NCBI RefSeq assembly: GCF_004801395.1
Contig: NZ_SSOA01000005.1
Coordinates: 62,001 to 126,000 of the forward strand
Reading direction: 5' to 3'
Length of the DNA stretch: 64,000 bases
Source of the DNA: Gillisella terrae
GTDB lineage: Bacteria; Pseudomonadota; Alphaproteobacteria; Rhizobiales; Rhizobiaceae
The notes below the pieces were generated by a model. The model was not told the origin of the DNA. It made no database searches and worked only from the letters and a program-made list of their open reading frames with translations. Shown piece after piece: positions 57,177 through 64,000 of this stretch; position 1 is the stretch's first letter; every line of letters starts with the position of its first letter. The translations under genes and the position numbers were made by a program.

Positions 57177-59426
57177 TCAAAACACTTTCGTAACAGAGAT
57201 GCCGAACGTCCGGCCACGCCCCTTGTAGTCAAACACGGATTTGTCGGCCAGCGCACCATAGAGCGCCTGGGCACGGGAGCCCCAGATCGTCGTATAATCA
57301 GCATCAAAGAGGTTTTGAATGCCGAAATTGACGGTCGTTTCTGTGCTTTTGAACGTGTAGGCACCGGTGAGGTCAAACACAGTATAGCCATCAATGTTGA
57401 AGCCATCGGCATCAGACAGGCCAAAGATGTGCTGACCTGAAAACTTCAGGCTGAGAGCATCATCGGCCCAGCCCACATAGCCACCGGCCTTGGAAACGCT
57501 TGCGGTCGCAATCGAGCCATTCTGCCAGCCATTGGGGCCTTTCACCTCGGTTTTGACCCATTGGCCCAAAACACCCACATCAAAGCCATTGTCGAGCTTC
57601 ACGCCCGCTTTGCCTTCCATGCCATAAACGCGGCGATCCTGATTGAGCACATCAATGGCAAGCGTTGTACGGTTGAGGCTGATTGAGCGGTCAGACGTCG
57701 AATAATAGGCGGCTGTTTCGAGGTTGTAGGTGCCGTCATCCAGACGATAACCAACCTCAAACGAGTTTGTTTTGATGGCCTGAAGCGCCGAATCGTTGAC
57801 GTTGACGCTGTTGAGCAGCGCGTATTGACCATTGGCCAGCTTATAGGTGCCAACACCGTAATATTTTGCAGGATCGGGCAGTTCAAAGCCCTGGCTGAAA
57901 TTCGCGTAGACTTGCTGGACCGGTGTCAGTTCATAGACCGCGCCTGCATTGAACAGGGCGGAGTCATAATTGGCCTCGCCGCCCGGTATGGCCTGTGCCG
58001 ATTTTGCCGTCCCTTGCAGGATTGCAACCTGTTGGGCCGCGCCAACAAAATCAGACACTTCAGTGTTTACAAACTGATAGCGGACACCGCCGTTGAGTGT
58101 CAGTCTGTCGGTGGCCTCATACGCGGCTTCAGCAAAACCGGCCACGGTTGAAACGTCGATTTTTGGATATAATCCGGTTATTCCAAGCGTTTGGAAGTTC
58201 AAGCCACCTGTGCGTGCGGCAAGGGCCATGTCGAACACATTCTGGTGCGATGAGAATGAATCCTTATCGGCATCAAGACCATAGGTGATTTTGAGACGGT
58301 CGGTTGGTTCGGCAACGAAGGCAGCCTTCACGCTATAGTAATCCGTGTTCTGGGAACTGCCAGCAAAATAGCTGCCCGATGGGAAGGGATTGAACTGCAA
58401 CTCCTCGCGGCGGTAGGAGCCTTGCAGCAAGAGCTTTTGTCCCAGCACATCGTCATCCGTATAGGTGACATTGAACATGGAGCGCTGTGTCTTCGGATTG
58501 AAATCGGATGTATACCCATCGCGCGTTTCAAACAGGCTGGGTTTGGTGAGCGCGGCGAAATTGCGACCATAGTAAAGACCATAGTCGGATTGCTGCTTGC
58601 TGTCGAAATATTGGCCTGACAGTTCGAGACGACGGTTATCGTCAATCTGCACACCAAAAGAGCCCATCAAATCAAGGCGTTCGTTGAAGGCGGTGGATGT
58701 CTGGGTAATATCAGGGATCAGCATCGTGCCTGATCCATCATAAAAGGCACCGGTTTTGTTGCCGGAAATGGAGAAGCGCCCATCCCAGTTTTCGCCGTTG
58801 TAGGTCACGGCGGCCCCGCCGTTGCGGTCAAAATCCTTGTGCCCTGCAAATCCGCCACCAACACCAACTGTGGTCTCGGCATGAAGGCCAGGTTTGGCAT
58901 CCTTACCCTTTTTGGTGATGATGTTGATGATACCGCCCGTGGCATTGCCGCCATAAATCGACGTGGCTCCCGACAGGACCTCGACGCGCTCAATATTGAA
59001 CGGATCAATGGAATCGAACTGGCGGCTGAGGGAGCGGGCCGAGTTCATCGACACGCCATCGATCAACACCAGAGCACTGCGTCCACGCAGGTTTTGCCCG
59101 TAGGATGTGCGCGCGCCAGCACTGGCAGGATCAAAGCTGGGGATGGTTTCGCCCAAAATTTCCTGAAGGCTTTTTCCCGCTCTCGCTTGCGCTTGAATGT
59201 CTTCCGACTTCACCACGTAAATAGTATGGGCGGTTTCAGAGACTTGCTGGGGTGAGCGCCCGCCGGTGACAACAACGGCATCAAGCAAAGTTTCCTTGGT
59301 CTGATTGCTGGTCTGTTCCGGGTTCGCATTCTGCTGATTTGCGTCTTGCGCGAATGCCGCAGTTGTCGCAACGAGGCTTCCGGCGACGGCAAAAAGCCAA
59401 ACGCGATCCCTATAAAATTTCCCCAT
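57177..59426 (-). CDS. rhtA: TonB-dependent siderophore receptor (RhtA/IutA-like)
   Basis: A 749-residue outer-membrane receptor. The signal peptide (VWLFAVAGSLVATTAAFAQD) precedes a TonB-box-like stretch (TLLDAVVVTGG), the plug domain (SLQEILGETIPSFDPAS...YGQNLRGRSALVLIDGVSMNSARSLSRQFDSIDPFNIERVEVLSGATSIYGGNATGGIINIITKKG) and a 22-strand barrel ending in KVF. The sequence matches the aerobactin/rhizobactin receptor group. The ATG at 59426 has AGGGGGC upstream; longer in-frame starts cross the promoter. It is divergent from the AraC-type regulator gene and leads the operon with the acyltransferase and SIP genes. Expression is expected under iron limitation and with the cognate siderophore. 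Confidence 0.9.
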   Translation of the reverse strand: MGKFYRDRVWLFAVAGSLVATTAAFAQDANQQNANPEQTSNQTKETLLDAVVVTGGRSPQQVSETAHTIYVVKSEDIQAQARAGKSLQEILGETIPSFDPASAGARTSYGQNLRGRSALVLIDGVSMNSARSLSRQFDSIDPFNIERVEVLSGATSIYGGNATGGIINIITKKGKDAKPGLHAETTVGVGGGFAGHKDFDRNGGAAVTYNGENWDGRFSISGNKTGAFYDGSGTMLIPDITQTSTAFNERLDLMGSFGVQIDDNRRLELSGQYFDSKQQSDYGLYYGRNFAALTKPSLFETRDGYTSDFNPKTQRSMFNVTYTDDDVLGQKLLLQGSYRREELQFNPFPSGSYFAGSSQNTDYYSVKAAFVAEPTDRLKITYGLDADKDSFSSHQNVFDMALAARTGGLNFQTLGITGLYPKIDVSTVAGFAEAAYEATDRLTLNGGVRYQFVNTEVSDFVGAAQQVAILQGTAKSAQAIPGGEANYDSALFNAGAVYELTPVQQVYANFSQGFELPDPAKYYGVGTYKLANGQYALLNSVNVNDSALQAIKTNSFEVGYRLDDGTYNLETAAYYSTSDRSISLNRTTLAIDVLNQDRRVYGMEGKAGVKLDNGFDVGVLGQWVKTEVKGPNGWQNGSIATASVSKAGGYVGWADDALSLKFSGQHIFGLSDADGFNIDGYTVFDLTGAYTFKSTETTVNFGIQNLFDADYTTIWGSRAQALYGALADKSVFDYKGRGRTFGISVTKVF

Positions 59427-59533
59427 AATGCCCCCTAAGCGTCTAAAATTGCCCACAAATTCGTGTGGCCGTTTGAAAATCCATAATATAGGACTGTTTA
59501 ACTCATATTTTATGGGATATGAAATGGCATCGC

Positions 59534-59570
59534 TTGGATTGTAGCGAACCTCATTTGGACTGATGCGAAC
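59534..59570. promoter_or_regulatory. Direct repeat in the rhtA/rhrA gap, probable RhrA (AraC) binding site
   Basis: TTGGATTGTAGCGAAC (59534-59549) and TTGGACTGATGCGAAC (59555-59570) match at 13 of 16 positions with a 21-bp period, two helical turns, the classic layout for an AraC-type activator. The site lies about 110-145 bp upstream of rhtA and just before rhrA. Assignment to RhrA is inferred. Confidence 0.65.
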
Positions 59571-59594
59571 TTGAACAGGAAAGCTGTCTTGCCG

Positions 59595-60542
59595 ATGGAG
59601 ACTATTCGTCCGCATAAATTTGGAGCGGTTTCTCTGCCCGATGCTGAAAGCAGAATCATGTGCCGGAGCGTTTTGCTGGATATGCTCGGCGAGACCACAA
59701 TTGCTGCTGATAGCGGCAATCTTGCCGGTGTGACCGGCTTATTCTGGCGCTATGTTTCGCTCTCTTTGGCCACACTTTATTTGCCAAAGACGCCGTTGAC
59801 ACTTACTGCAACGGGAGCTTCAGAGGATGGCATTGTAGCCTTGCGCGCTATGGATGGTGCGATGATTGTGGATCAGGGGCGCCGAAAAGCAGAGCTGAAA
59901 AAAGGAGACGTGATTTTCCTCGCCTCTGATACGCCGTGTAGAGTTGCACTGTCTGAAGGCGGGCGGCTGGATTTTGCCCATCTATCGGGCCATGCCTTCG
60001 CGTCCACAAAGGGTCTGCTTCAACCCATCCTTATGCGGCCGCTTGAAGCAGATTGCCTGCCGTTGCAACTTCTGACCAATTATGCAGGATACCTGCTGCG
60101 GCAGGAGTATCATAGCCAGCAGGATGCGGGCATGATGGTCGAACATTTTTATGGTCTGTTACCCGTTCTTGTTCAACACTTTGGCAAAGCCGAGCCATCG
60201 GACCATTCTCTCAGCAGGCTCAGCTCAATCAAGGCATTTATTGAAGAAAATCTTGCGGATAGCTCATTTTCGATTGCACAAGTGGCTGAAGCCCAAGGAA
60301 TTACCCCTCGCGCCATTCAAAAGCTCTTCAATCGTGAGAGTACAACGTATTCGAGCTATGTTTTGGCACGTCGCCTTGCGCTGGCCCAAGGCATGATCCT
60401 GTCCGAGGCAGCGACCGTTCCGATCAGCCAGATCGCCTATAATGTCGGCTTCAACGATCTGTCCTATTTCAACAGAACGTTCAGAACCCGCTATGGCGCG
60501 CGGCCCTCCGATCTGCGCCGTGCAGCAAATGGCGGCGCTTAA
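59595..60542 (+). CDS. rhrA: AraC-family siderophore regulator (RhrA-like)
   Basis: A 315-residue AraC protein. The N-terminal part is a sensor domain (METIRPHKFGAVSLPDAESR...GDVIFLASDTPCRVALSEGG); the C-terminal 100 residues hold two helix-turn-helix motifs (IAQVAEAQGITPRAIQKLFNRE and ISQIAYNVGFNDLSYFNRTFRTRYGARPSDLR). It lies between the receptor gene and the biosynthesis genes, as RhrA does in the rhizobactin 1021 locus, where it activates rhb and rhtA under iron limitation. The ATG at 59595 is my choice; a TTG at 59571 in frame would add eight residues and abut the direct repeat. Confidence 0.85.
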   Translation: METIRPHKFGAVSLPDAESRIMCRSVLLDMLGETTIAADSGNLAGVTGLFWRYVSLSLATLYLPKTPLTLTATGASEDGIVALRAMDGAMIVDQGRRKAELKKGDVIFLASDTPCRVALSEGGRLDFAHLSGHAFASTKGLLQPILMRPLEADCLPLQLLTNYAGYLLRQEYHSQQDAGMMVEHFYGLLPVLVQHFGKAEPSDHSLSRLSSIKAFIEENLADSSFSIAQVAEAQGITPRAIQKLFNRESTTYSSYVLARRLALAQGMILSEAATVPISQIAYNVGFNDLSYFNRTFRTRYGARPSDLRRAANGGA

Positions 60543-60567
60543 TACCGGAAACCTCGTTTCAGAGTGC

Positions 60568-60597
60568 AAAACGGCCACCCTGTGAGGGTAGCCGTTT
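60568..60597. terminator. Bidirectional terminator between rhrA and rhbF
   Basis: AAACGGC-C-ACCCT (60569-60581) pairs with AGGGT-A-GCCGTTT (60585-60597) around GTG, with one internal mismatch. Read leftward it ends in GCCGTTTTGC, read rightward in GCCGTTTCC. It separates the convergent ends of the regulator and synthetase genes. Confidence 0.75.
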
Positions 60598-60620
60598 CCA
60601 GTTTCACATCAAAATGCTGT

Positions 60621-62426
60621 TCAAGCCGCCTTGCTGCGACGTTCAAAGGCCGTGAGCGGGTTGGTGACCACGCCTTGAAAATCGGGAACAGGGCGCTCAT
60701 CATCATCGGCATAGCCATGCGTGAACAACCGAACCCGGTTGAGGCAAAGGCGCGGATAGTCTTCGCCAAACAGATCAAACAGCGCAAAGCGTTCTGCCAT
60801 ATCAGGAAACTGGTTTTGATAGCGCTCGATACTGTTGCGCGCCAGCGTCCAGAATTGCTCTTCCGACAGGCCGGAACGCTGATCGAGCAGAACCGAAATG
60901 TAGCGGAACACGCAGACAAACAAAGTGGTCTGGATGAAATGAATGAGGAAATCAGCAGGAAGGCACAGTAGCACAGCTCTCACTTCTGGCGGCAGGCTGG
61001 CACTTTCCGGGAATTCCTGATCGCAAACAATGACATCATCGATGAAATCGCGCAGCGCCAGCCTTTCGGGCCGTCCATCTTTCAAGATCAGCGTTGCATT
61101 TTGTCCATGGGCGGAAAATGCCAGACCATGCTTGGCCAGCAGATGCAGCACCGGCGGAATGACCACATCGAAGAAGCGCGCCATCCAGTCAGATACCGAG
61201 AGGCCCGCTTTTTCAGCCAGCGCCTGCACCACCGGCTTGCCGTCTGCGCCCGCATGCAAAAATGCGGCAAGCGGCAGACCTGTTTCGCCGGTCTTCAGAT
61301 GCGCGCTTAAACTATCACGCCACATGCAGCCGAGCATTTCGTTAAACTGGTAGGGTGCGCCATCAATTGTCGAAAATTGTGGATGCACATAATGCATCCC
61401 GGCCCGCTCACCCAACAGCACAAGACCGCAATCTTGAGAGAGAAAACGGTCGCGCTCCAACAATTGGTCAAGCCAGCTTGTCAGGGGTGCCGCCGTCAAG
61501 GCGCGCTTGCCCGGAATGCCGCGATAAACGGCGGTATTCAGGATGGTCATGCACAATTTCAGCGTGGATTTGGCCGGGCTCGACACATTGGACAGCGTGC
61601 GCACCGATTGCTGCGGCAGATAAAGATCATCGCCCTGTCCGAGCAAGACAATGTGGCTTGACGCAATATCTGCGGCAAAATGCGGAATAATCATATGATC
61701 CCATTGCCAGGGATGAACCGGCATCATCCAATGGCTGGCCAAAGATCCGCCGCTGTCCGCGAGCGTTGCGAGAAACTCGGCATATCGATCGGTGCCAACT
61801 GCGTCACGCACCAAACCTTCGTTGGAGAGATTTTCCTCTCCGACAAACGATGCCCGCTCTTTGCTCACCGCCAGCCAAAGCACCTGGGTTGGTGTTTGAT
61901 TTTCTGGCGTATAGGCCAGATAGTCGGCATAGCCCAGACCGATGCGTCCCTTGCTCACCGTGACCCAGGGGTGGCCGGTTGTCTGCCCTTCCATGTGGAT
62001 GTCGTCCAGCTCGGTCAATTCCGTGCCGGTCTTGACGGCGCGGGCGGCGATATGCGCATCCGCATTGAGCGTGTTGCCCAGTTCCTTGATGAAATGCGCA
62101 ACCGTCATGGGCTTGACACCAAGCTGCGGCAGCACTTCGGCACAAAATGCCAGCGGATCATGAAGGGTGATGCTGGTGCCGTTTTGCGTTTTTGTAATGC
62201 TGTCTGCCTCGACCGAGAGATTGTCGAAAACATAACGCTTGGCGCGGAACCGATAGGCTGCATCGCCCAGGTCGATCCGGTAGTGGCCATTCTTTTCCGT
62301 CTGCACCTCAAAGACCCGCTCATAGGCGAATTCTTCGATGACTTTGGCCAGCAAACGCGATGAAACACGCTGCCATAGGTCTTTTGAAAAGGCTTTTACG
62401 AAAATAGGATCAGGATGCACGGGCAT
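60621..62426 (-). CDS. rhbF: NIS siderophore synthetase (IucA/IucC family, RhbF-like)
   Basis: A 601-residue NRPS-independent siderophore synthetase. Family blocks are visible: GHPWVTVSKGRIGLGYADYLAYTPE (ATP-binding region), HPWQWDHMI, SVRTLSNVSSPAKSTLKLCMTILNTAVYRGIPG, a C-terminal ferric-reductase-like part (RYISVLLDQRSGLSEEQFW) and HGQNATLILKDGRPERLALRDF. It condenses citrate or a citrate half-amide with an acylated hydroxamate amine. It is the last gene of the leftward biosynthetic operon; its start at 62426 overlaps the end of the monooxygenase gene by 17 bases. Placement after a lysine-monooxygenase-like gene is the rhbDEF order. Confidence 0.9.
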   Translation of the reverse strand: MPVHPDPIFVKAFSKDLWQRVSSRLLAKVIEEFAYERVFEVQTEKNGHYRIDLGDAAYRFRAKRYVFDNLSVEADSITKTQNGTSITLHDPLAFCAEVLPQLGVKPMTVAHFIKELGNTLNADAHIAARAVKTGTELTELDDIHMEGQTTGHPWVTVSKGRIGLGYADYLAYTPENQTPTQVLWLAVSKERASFVGEENLSNEGLVRDAVGTDRYAEFLATLADSGGSLASHWMMPVHPWQWDHMIIPHFAADIASSHIVLLGQGDDLYLPQQSVRTLSNVSSPAKSTLKLCMTILNTAVYRGIPGKRALTAAPLTSWLDQLLERDRFLSQDCGLVLLGERAGMHYVHPQFSTIDGAPYQFNEMLGCMWRDSLSAHLKTGETGLPLAAFLHAGADGKPVVQALAEKAGLSVSDWMARFFDVVIPPVLHLLAKHGLAFSAHGQNATLILKDGRPERLALRDFIDDVIVCDQEFPESASLPPEVRAVLLCLPADFLIHFIQTTLFVCVFRYISVLLDQRSGLSEEQFWTLARNSIERYQNQFPDMAERFALFDLFGEDYPRLCLNRVRLFTHGYADDDERPVPDFQGVVTNPLTAFERRSKAA

Positions 62427-63774
62427 AGAGGTCTCCTGTGATAGAAACGGTTTCGGCCTTGCCCGCAGGCAGGCCAAAGTTTTGAAATGCGGTGGGGGCA
62501 TCAATGCGGTAATGGTCTTTGCCGAGCAGTTGGTTGAGGATCACGGCATTGCGATAGGCACCAAGGCCGAGATCTGGTGCGCCCACGCCATGGTGGAAGG
62601 TTTCGGCGTTCTGGACAAAAACCGTGCCCTTGCCGCCGTCGCAACGCTTGGCACGGAAATCCTCACCAACGATCAGATCACCACTCTGGCTGGTCTCCAG
62701 CACATCGCCCTTCAACGCTTCCATCCACTGTGGCCATGCATGGCGATAGCCCGTGGCGGCAACAACCGCGTCGGTCTCAATGCTTGCAGTCTCATTGAGA
62801 TGATTGTGGCGCACCGTCAGGCGCAAAGAGTCACCATGTCCGACGTGCTCCAGTGTTTCAACGCCCGCATTGGAAAACAGGCTCAGACCCGGATTGCGGC
62901 CACCAACGGAGCGCTGATAGAGGAGATCGAAAATCTCGCCAATGGTGGAGAAGCTGATGCCTTTATAAAGAAGGCCCTGGTCTGCCACAATGTCGCGGCG
63001 CTTTTCAGAGGCGATGGTGTGGAAATGCCGCATGTAATCAGGCGTGAAATATTCCAGCCCCAGCTTGGAATATTCCATCGGGAAAAAGCCCGCAGAGCGC
63101 GTCACCCATTGAATTGACGCGCCAGCTTCCACCATTTCCGGTGTCAGGTCGTTGAAAAGAGCCAGAACACATTCTGCCGCACTTTGGCCGGAACCCACCA
63201 CCGTGACCTGCCGCGCTTTTGCCAGTTCTGTGCGCCGTTTGCCAAATTCGCTGGAATGGAACACCGGGGCGCTTGTCTTGATTTTGGCCCAGTGGGGCAG
63301 GTGCGGGGACGTGCCGACTCCGATGGCGATGTTGCGGCTTTGGTATTGCTGTTTGCCAGAAGAGGCACCCGATGTTTCGATGACAAAGCGCTCGCTGCCG
63401 CGATCATAGGCAACACCCACAACGTTTTCGCCAAAGCGGCAGGATGCCAGCTCTTTTGATGCCCACCGGCAATAGTGGTCGTATTCCTCACGCGGAATCA
63501 TGAAATTCTCATAGAAATAGAATTTATAAAGCCGATTGTGGGCAGCCAGATAATTCAGAAAACTCAAACGATGCGTCGGGTCCGCCATGGTCACGAGGTC
63601 GGCCATGAACGGGACTTGCAACGTGGTTCCGGGCAGAATGAGCCCTTCATGCCAGCGAAATTCCGGCTTTCTTTCCAGAAAAACCGTCGCCAATTGCGGG
63701 TGCGACGCAGAAAGCGCCGCGAGGCCGAGATTGAACGGGCCAATGCCAATACCGGCAAGATCAAGAGTCATCAT
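62410..63774 (-). CDS. rhbE: Lysine/diamine N-monooxygenase (IucD/RhbE-like)
   Basis: A 454-residue flavin N-hydroxylating enzyme. It starts MMTLDLAGIGIGPFNLGLAALSASHPQ, with the FAD motif GIGPFNLG at about 10-17, followed by WHEGLILPGTTLQVPFMADLVTMADPTHRLSFLNYL, the NADPH motif VVGSGQSAAECVLALF, and the C-terminal block VQNAETFHHGVGAPDLGLGAYRNAVILNQLLG. In rhizobactin 1021 synthesis the substrate is 1,3-diaminopropane; in aerobactin synthesis it is lysine. The start is the ATG at 63774, two bases after the acetyltransferase stop; a second ATG follows directly. It overlaps rhbF by 17 bases. Confidence 0.91.
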   Translation of the reverse strand: MMTLDLAGIGIGPFNLGLAALSASHPQLATVFLERKPEFRWHEGLILPGTTLQVPFMADLVTMADPTHRLSFLNYLAAHNRLYKFYFYENFMIPREEYDHYCRWASKELASCRFGENVVGVAYDRGSERFVIETSGASSGKQQYQSRNIAIGVGTSPHLPHWAKIKTSAPVFHSSEFGKRRTELAKARQVTVVGSGQSAAECVLALFNDLTPEMVEAGASIQWVTRSAGFFPMEYSKLGLEYFTPDYMRHFHTIASEKRRDIVADQGLLYKGISFSTIGEIFDLLYQRSVGGRNPGLSLFSNAGVETLEHVGHGDSLRLTVRHNHLNETASIETDAVVAATGYRHAWPQWMEALKGDVLETSQSGDLIVGEDFRAKRCDGGKGTVFVQNAETFHHGVGAPDLGLGAYRNAVILNQLLGKDHYRIDAPTAFQNFGLPAGKAETVSITGDLYARAS

Positions 63775-63776
63775 GA

Positions 63777-64000
63777 TTATAATCCAAATTGTTGGGTGAA
63801 ACGGTCGCGGTGGCAAAACATCAGCTTTGCCCGCTTGTCGGGAAGGTCGATTTCCCCCTGTTCTTCAAAGGCGCAGACCGGCGCGTAGCGCAGCAGCCGC
63901 TTGGCTTCCACGCTTGGCTCACCAACCACCTTCATGGTGGCCGGATCATCGAGAAACAAAAAGCGCGTGAAGGCCCGAATGATCGCAGGCGCATGGCCGC
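63777..64000 (-). CDS. rhbD: Siderophore acetyltransferase (IucB/RhbD-like), C-terminal part (cut by window edge)
   Basis: Only the last 74 residues are visible. They read [67 protein letters not shown], the conserved end of the IucB/RhbD acetyltransferase domain that acetylates the N-hydroxylated amine. The stop TAA is two bases before the monooxygenase start, giving the order rhbD-rhbE-rhbF. The rest, and presumably rhbABC, lies beyond the right edge. Confidence 0.85.
   Translation of the reverse strand, partial: GHAPAIIRAFTRFLFLDDPATMKVVGEPSVEAKRLLRYAPVCAFEEQGEIDLPDKRAKLMFCHRDRFTQQFGL

Overview
The window looks like accessory DNA of an alphaproteobacterium of the Rhizobiaceae (Agrobacterium/Rhizobium/Allorhizobium type), probably on a plasmid, chromid or secondary chromosome. 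Reasons: a repA-repB partition pair with a repABC-type counter-transcribed RNA; NodD-like LysR regulators with nod-box-like operators; a rhizobactin-1021-like siderophore locus; the dense mix of ABC transporters and catabolic operons; and intergenic mosaic palindromes of a kind common in Rhizobiaceae. No tRNA, rRNA, CRISPR array, intact insertion sequence or phage gene was seen.

Layout. 0-3.7 kb: a marR-ClC channel operon occupies the place where repC should follow repA-repB; the antisense RNA that normally controls repC is still present. 3.7-8.5 kb: a leftward operon galD-like tautomerase, NitT/TauT-type binding protein, ATPase and permease, with a divergent LysR gene. 8.5-15.3 kb: LysR regulator, an esterase-like protein that has lost its catalytic residues, and a MexEF-type RND efflux pair. 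15.4-26.1 kb: an oligopeptide-type ABC transporter interleaved with a GH1 glycosidase, a COG3964 amidohydrolase, a RidA protein, an IclR regulator and a SelA/DgaE-like PLP enzyme, ending in a fused two-domain ATPase. 26.1-28.2 kb: the periplasmic protease Prc. 28.7-39.5 kb: a diheme cytochrome c, a GMC flavoprotein and a polytopic patatin lipase (rightward), facing HupE/UreJ, DUF4198 and DUF4331 proteins (leftward). 39.8-43.1 kb: a NodD-like regulator and a CocE-type hydrolase, each with a nod-box-like element upstream. 43.4-54.5 kb: an outer-membrane channel-like protein, a second NodD-like regulator and a ten-gene aromatic ring-cleavage operon whose content resembles the fde (naringenin degradation) operon of Herbaspirillum and Bradyrhizobium. 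55-64 kb: siderophore genes in the rhb/rhr/rht arrangement (SIP reductase, second acyltransferase, TonB receptor, AraC regulator, IucC-like synthetase, lysine N-monooxygenase, partial acetyltransferase).

How it works together. Much of the window reads as root-environment adaptation: uptake and breakdown of plant aromatics and glycosides, efflux of toxic compounds, and iron scavenging. The two least explained units are the glycoside/amino-compound cluster at 15.4-26 kb and the cytochrome c/GMC/patatin plus DUF4331/HupE cluster at 28.7-39.5 kb. All functions are inferred from reading protein motifs and gene order; no database search was run.
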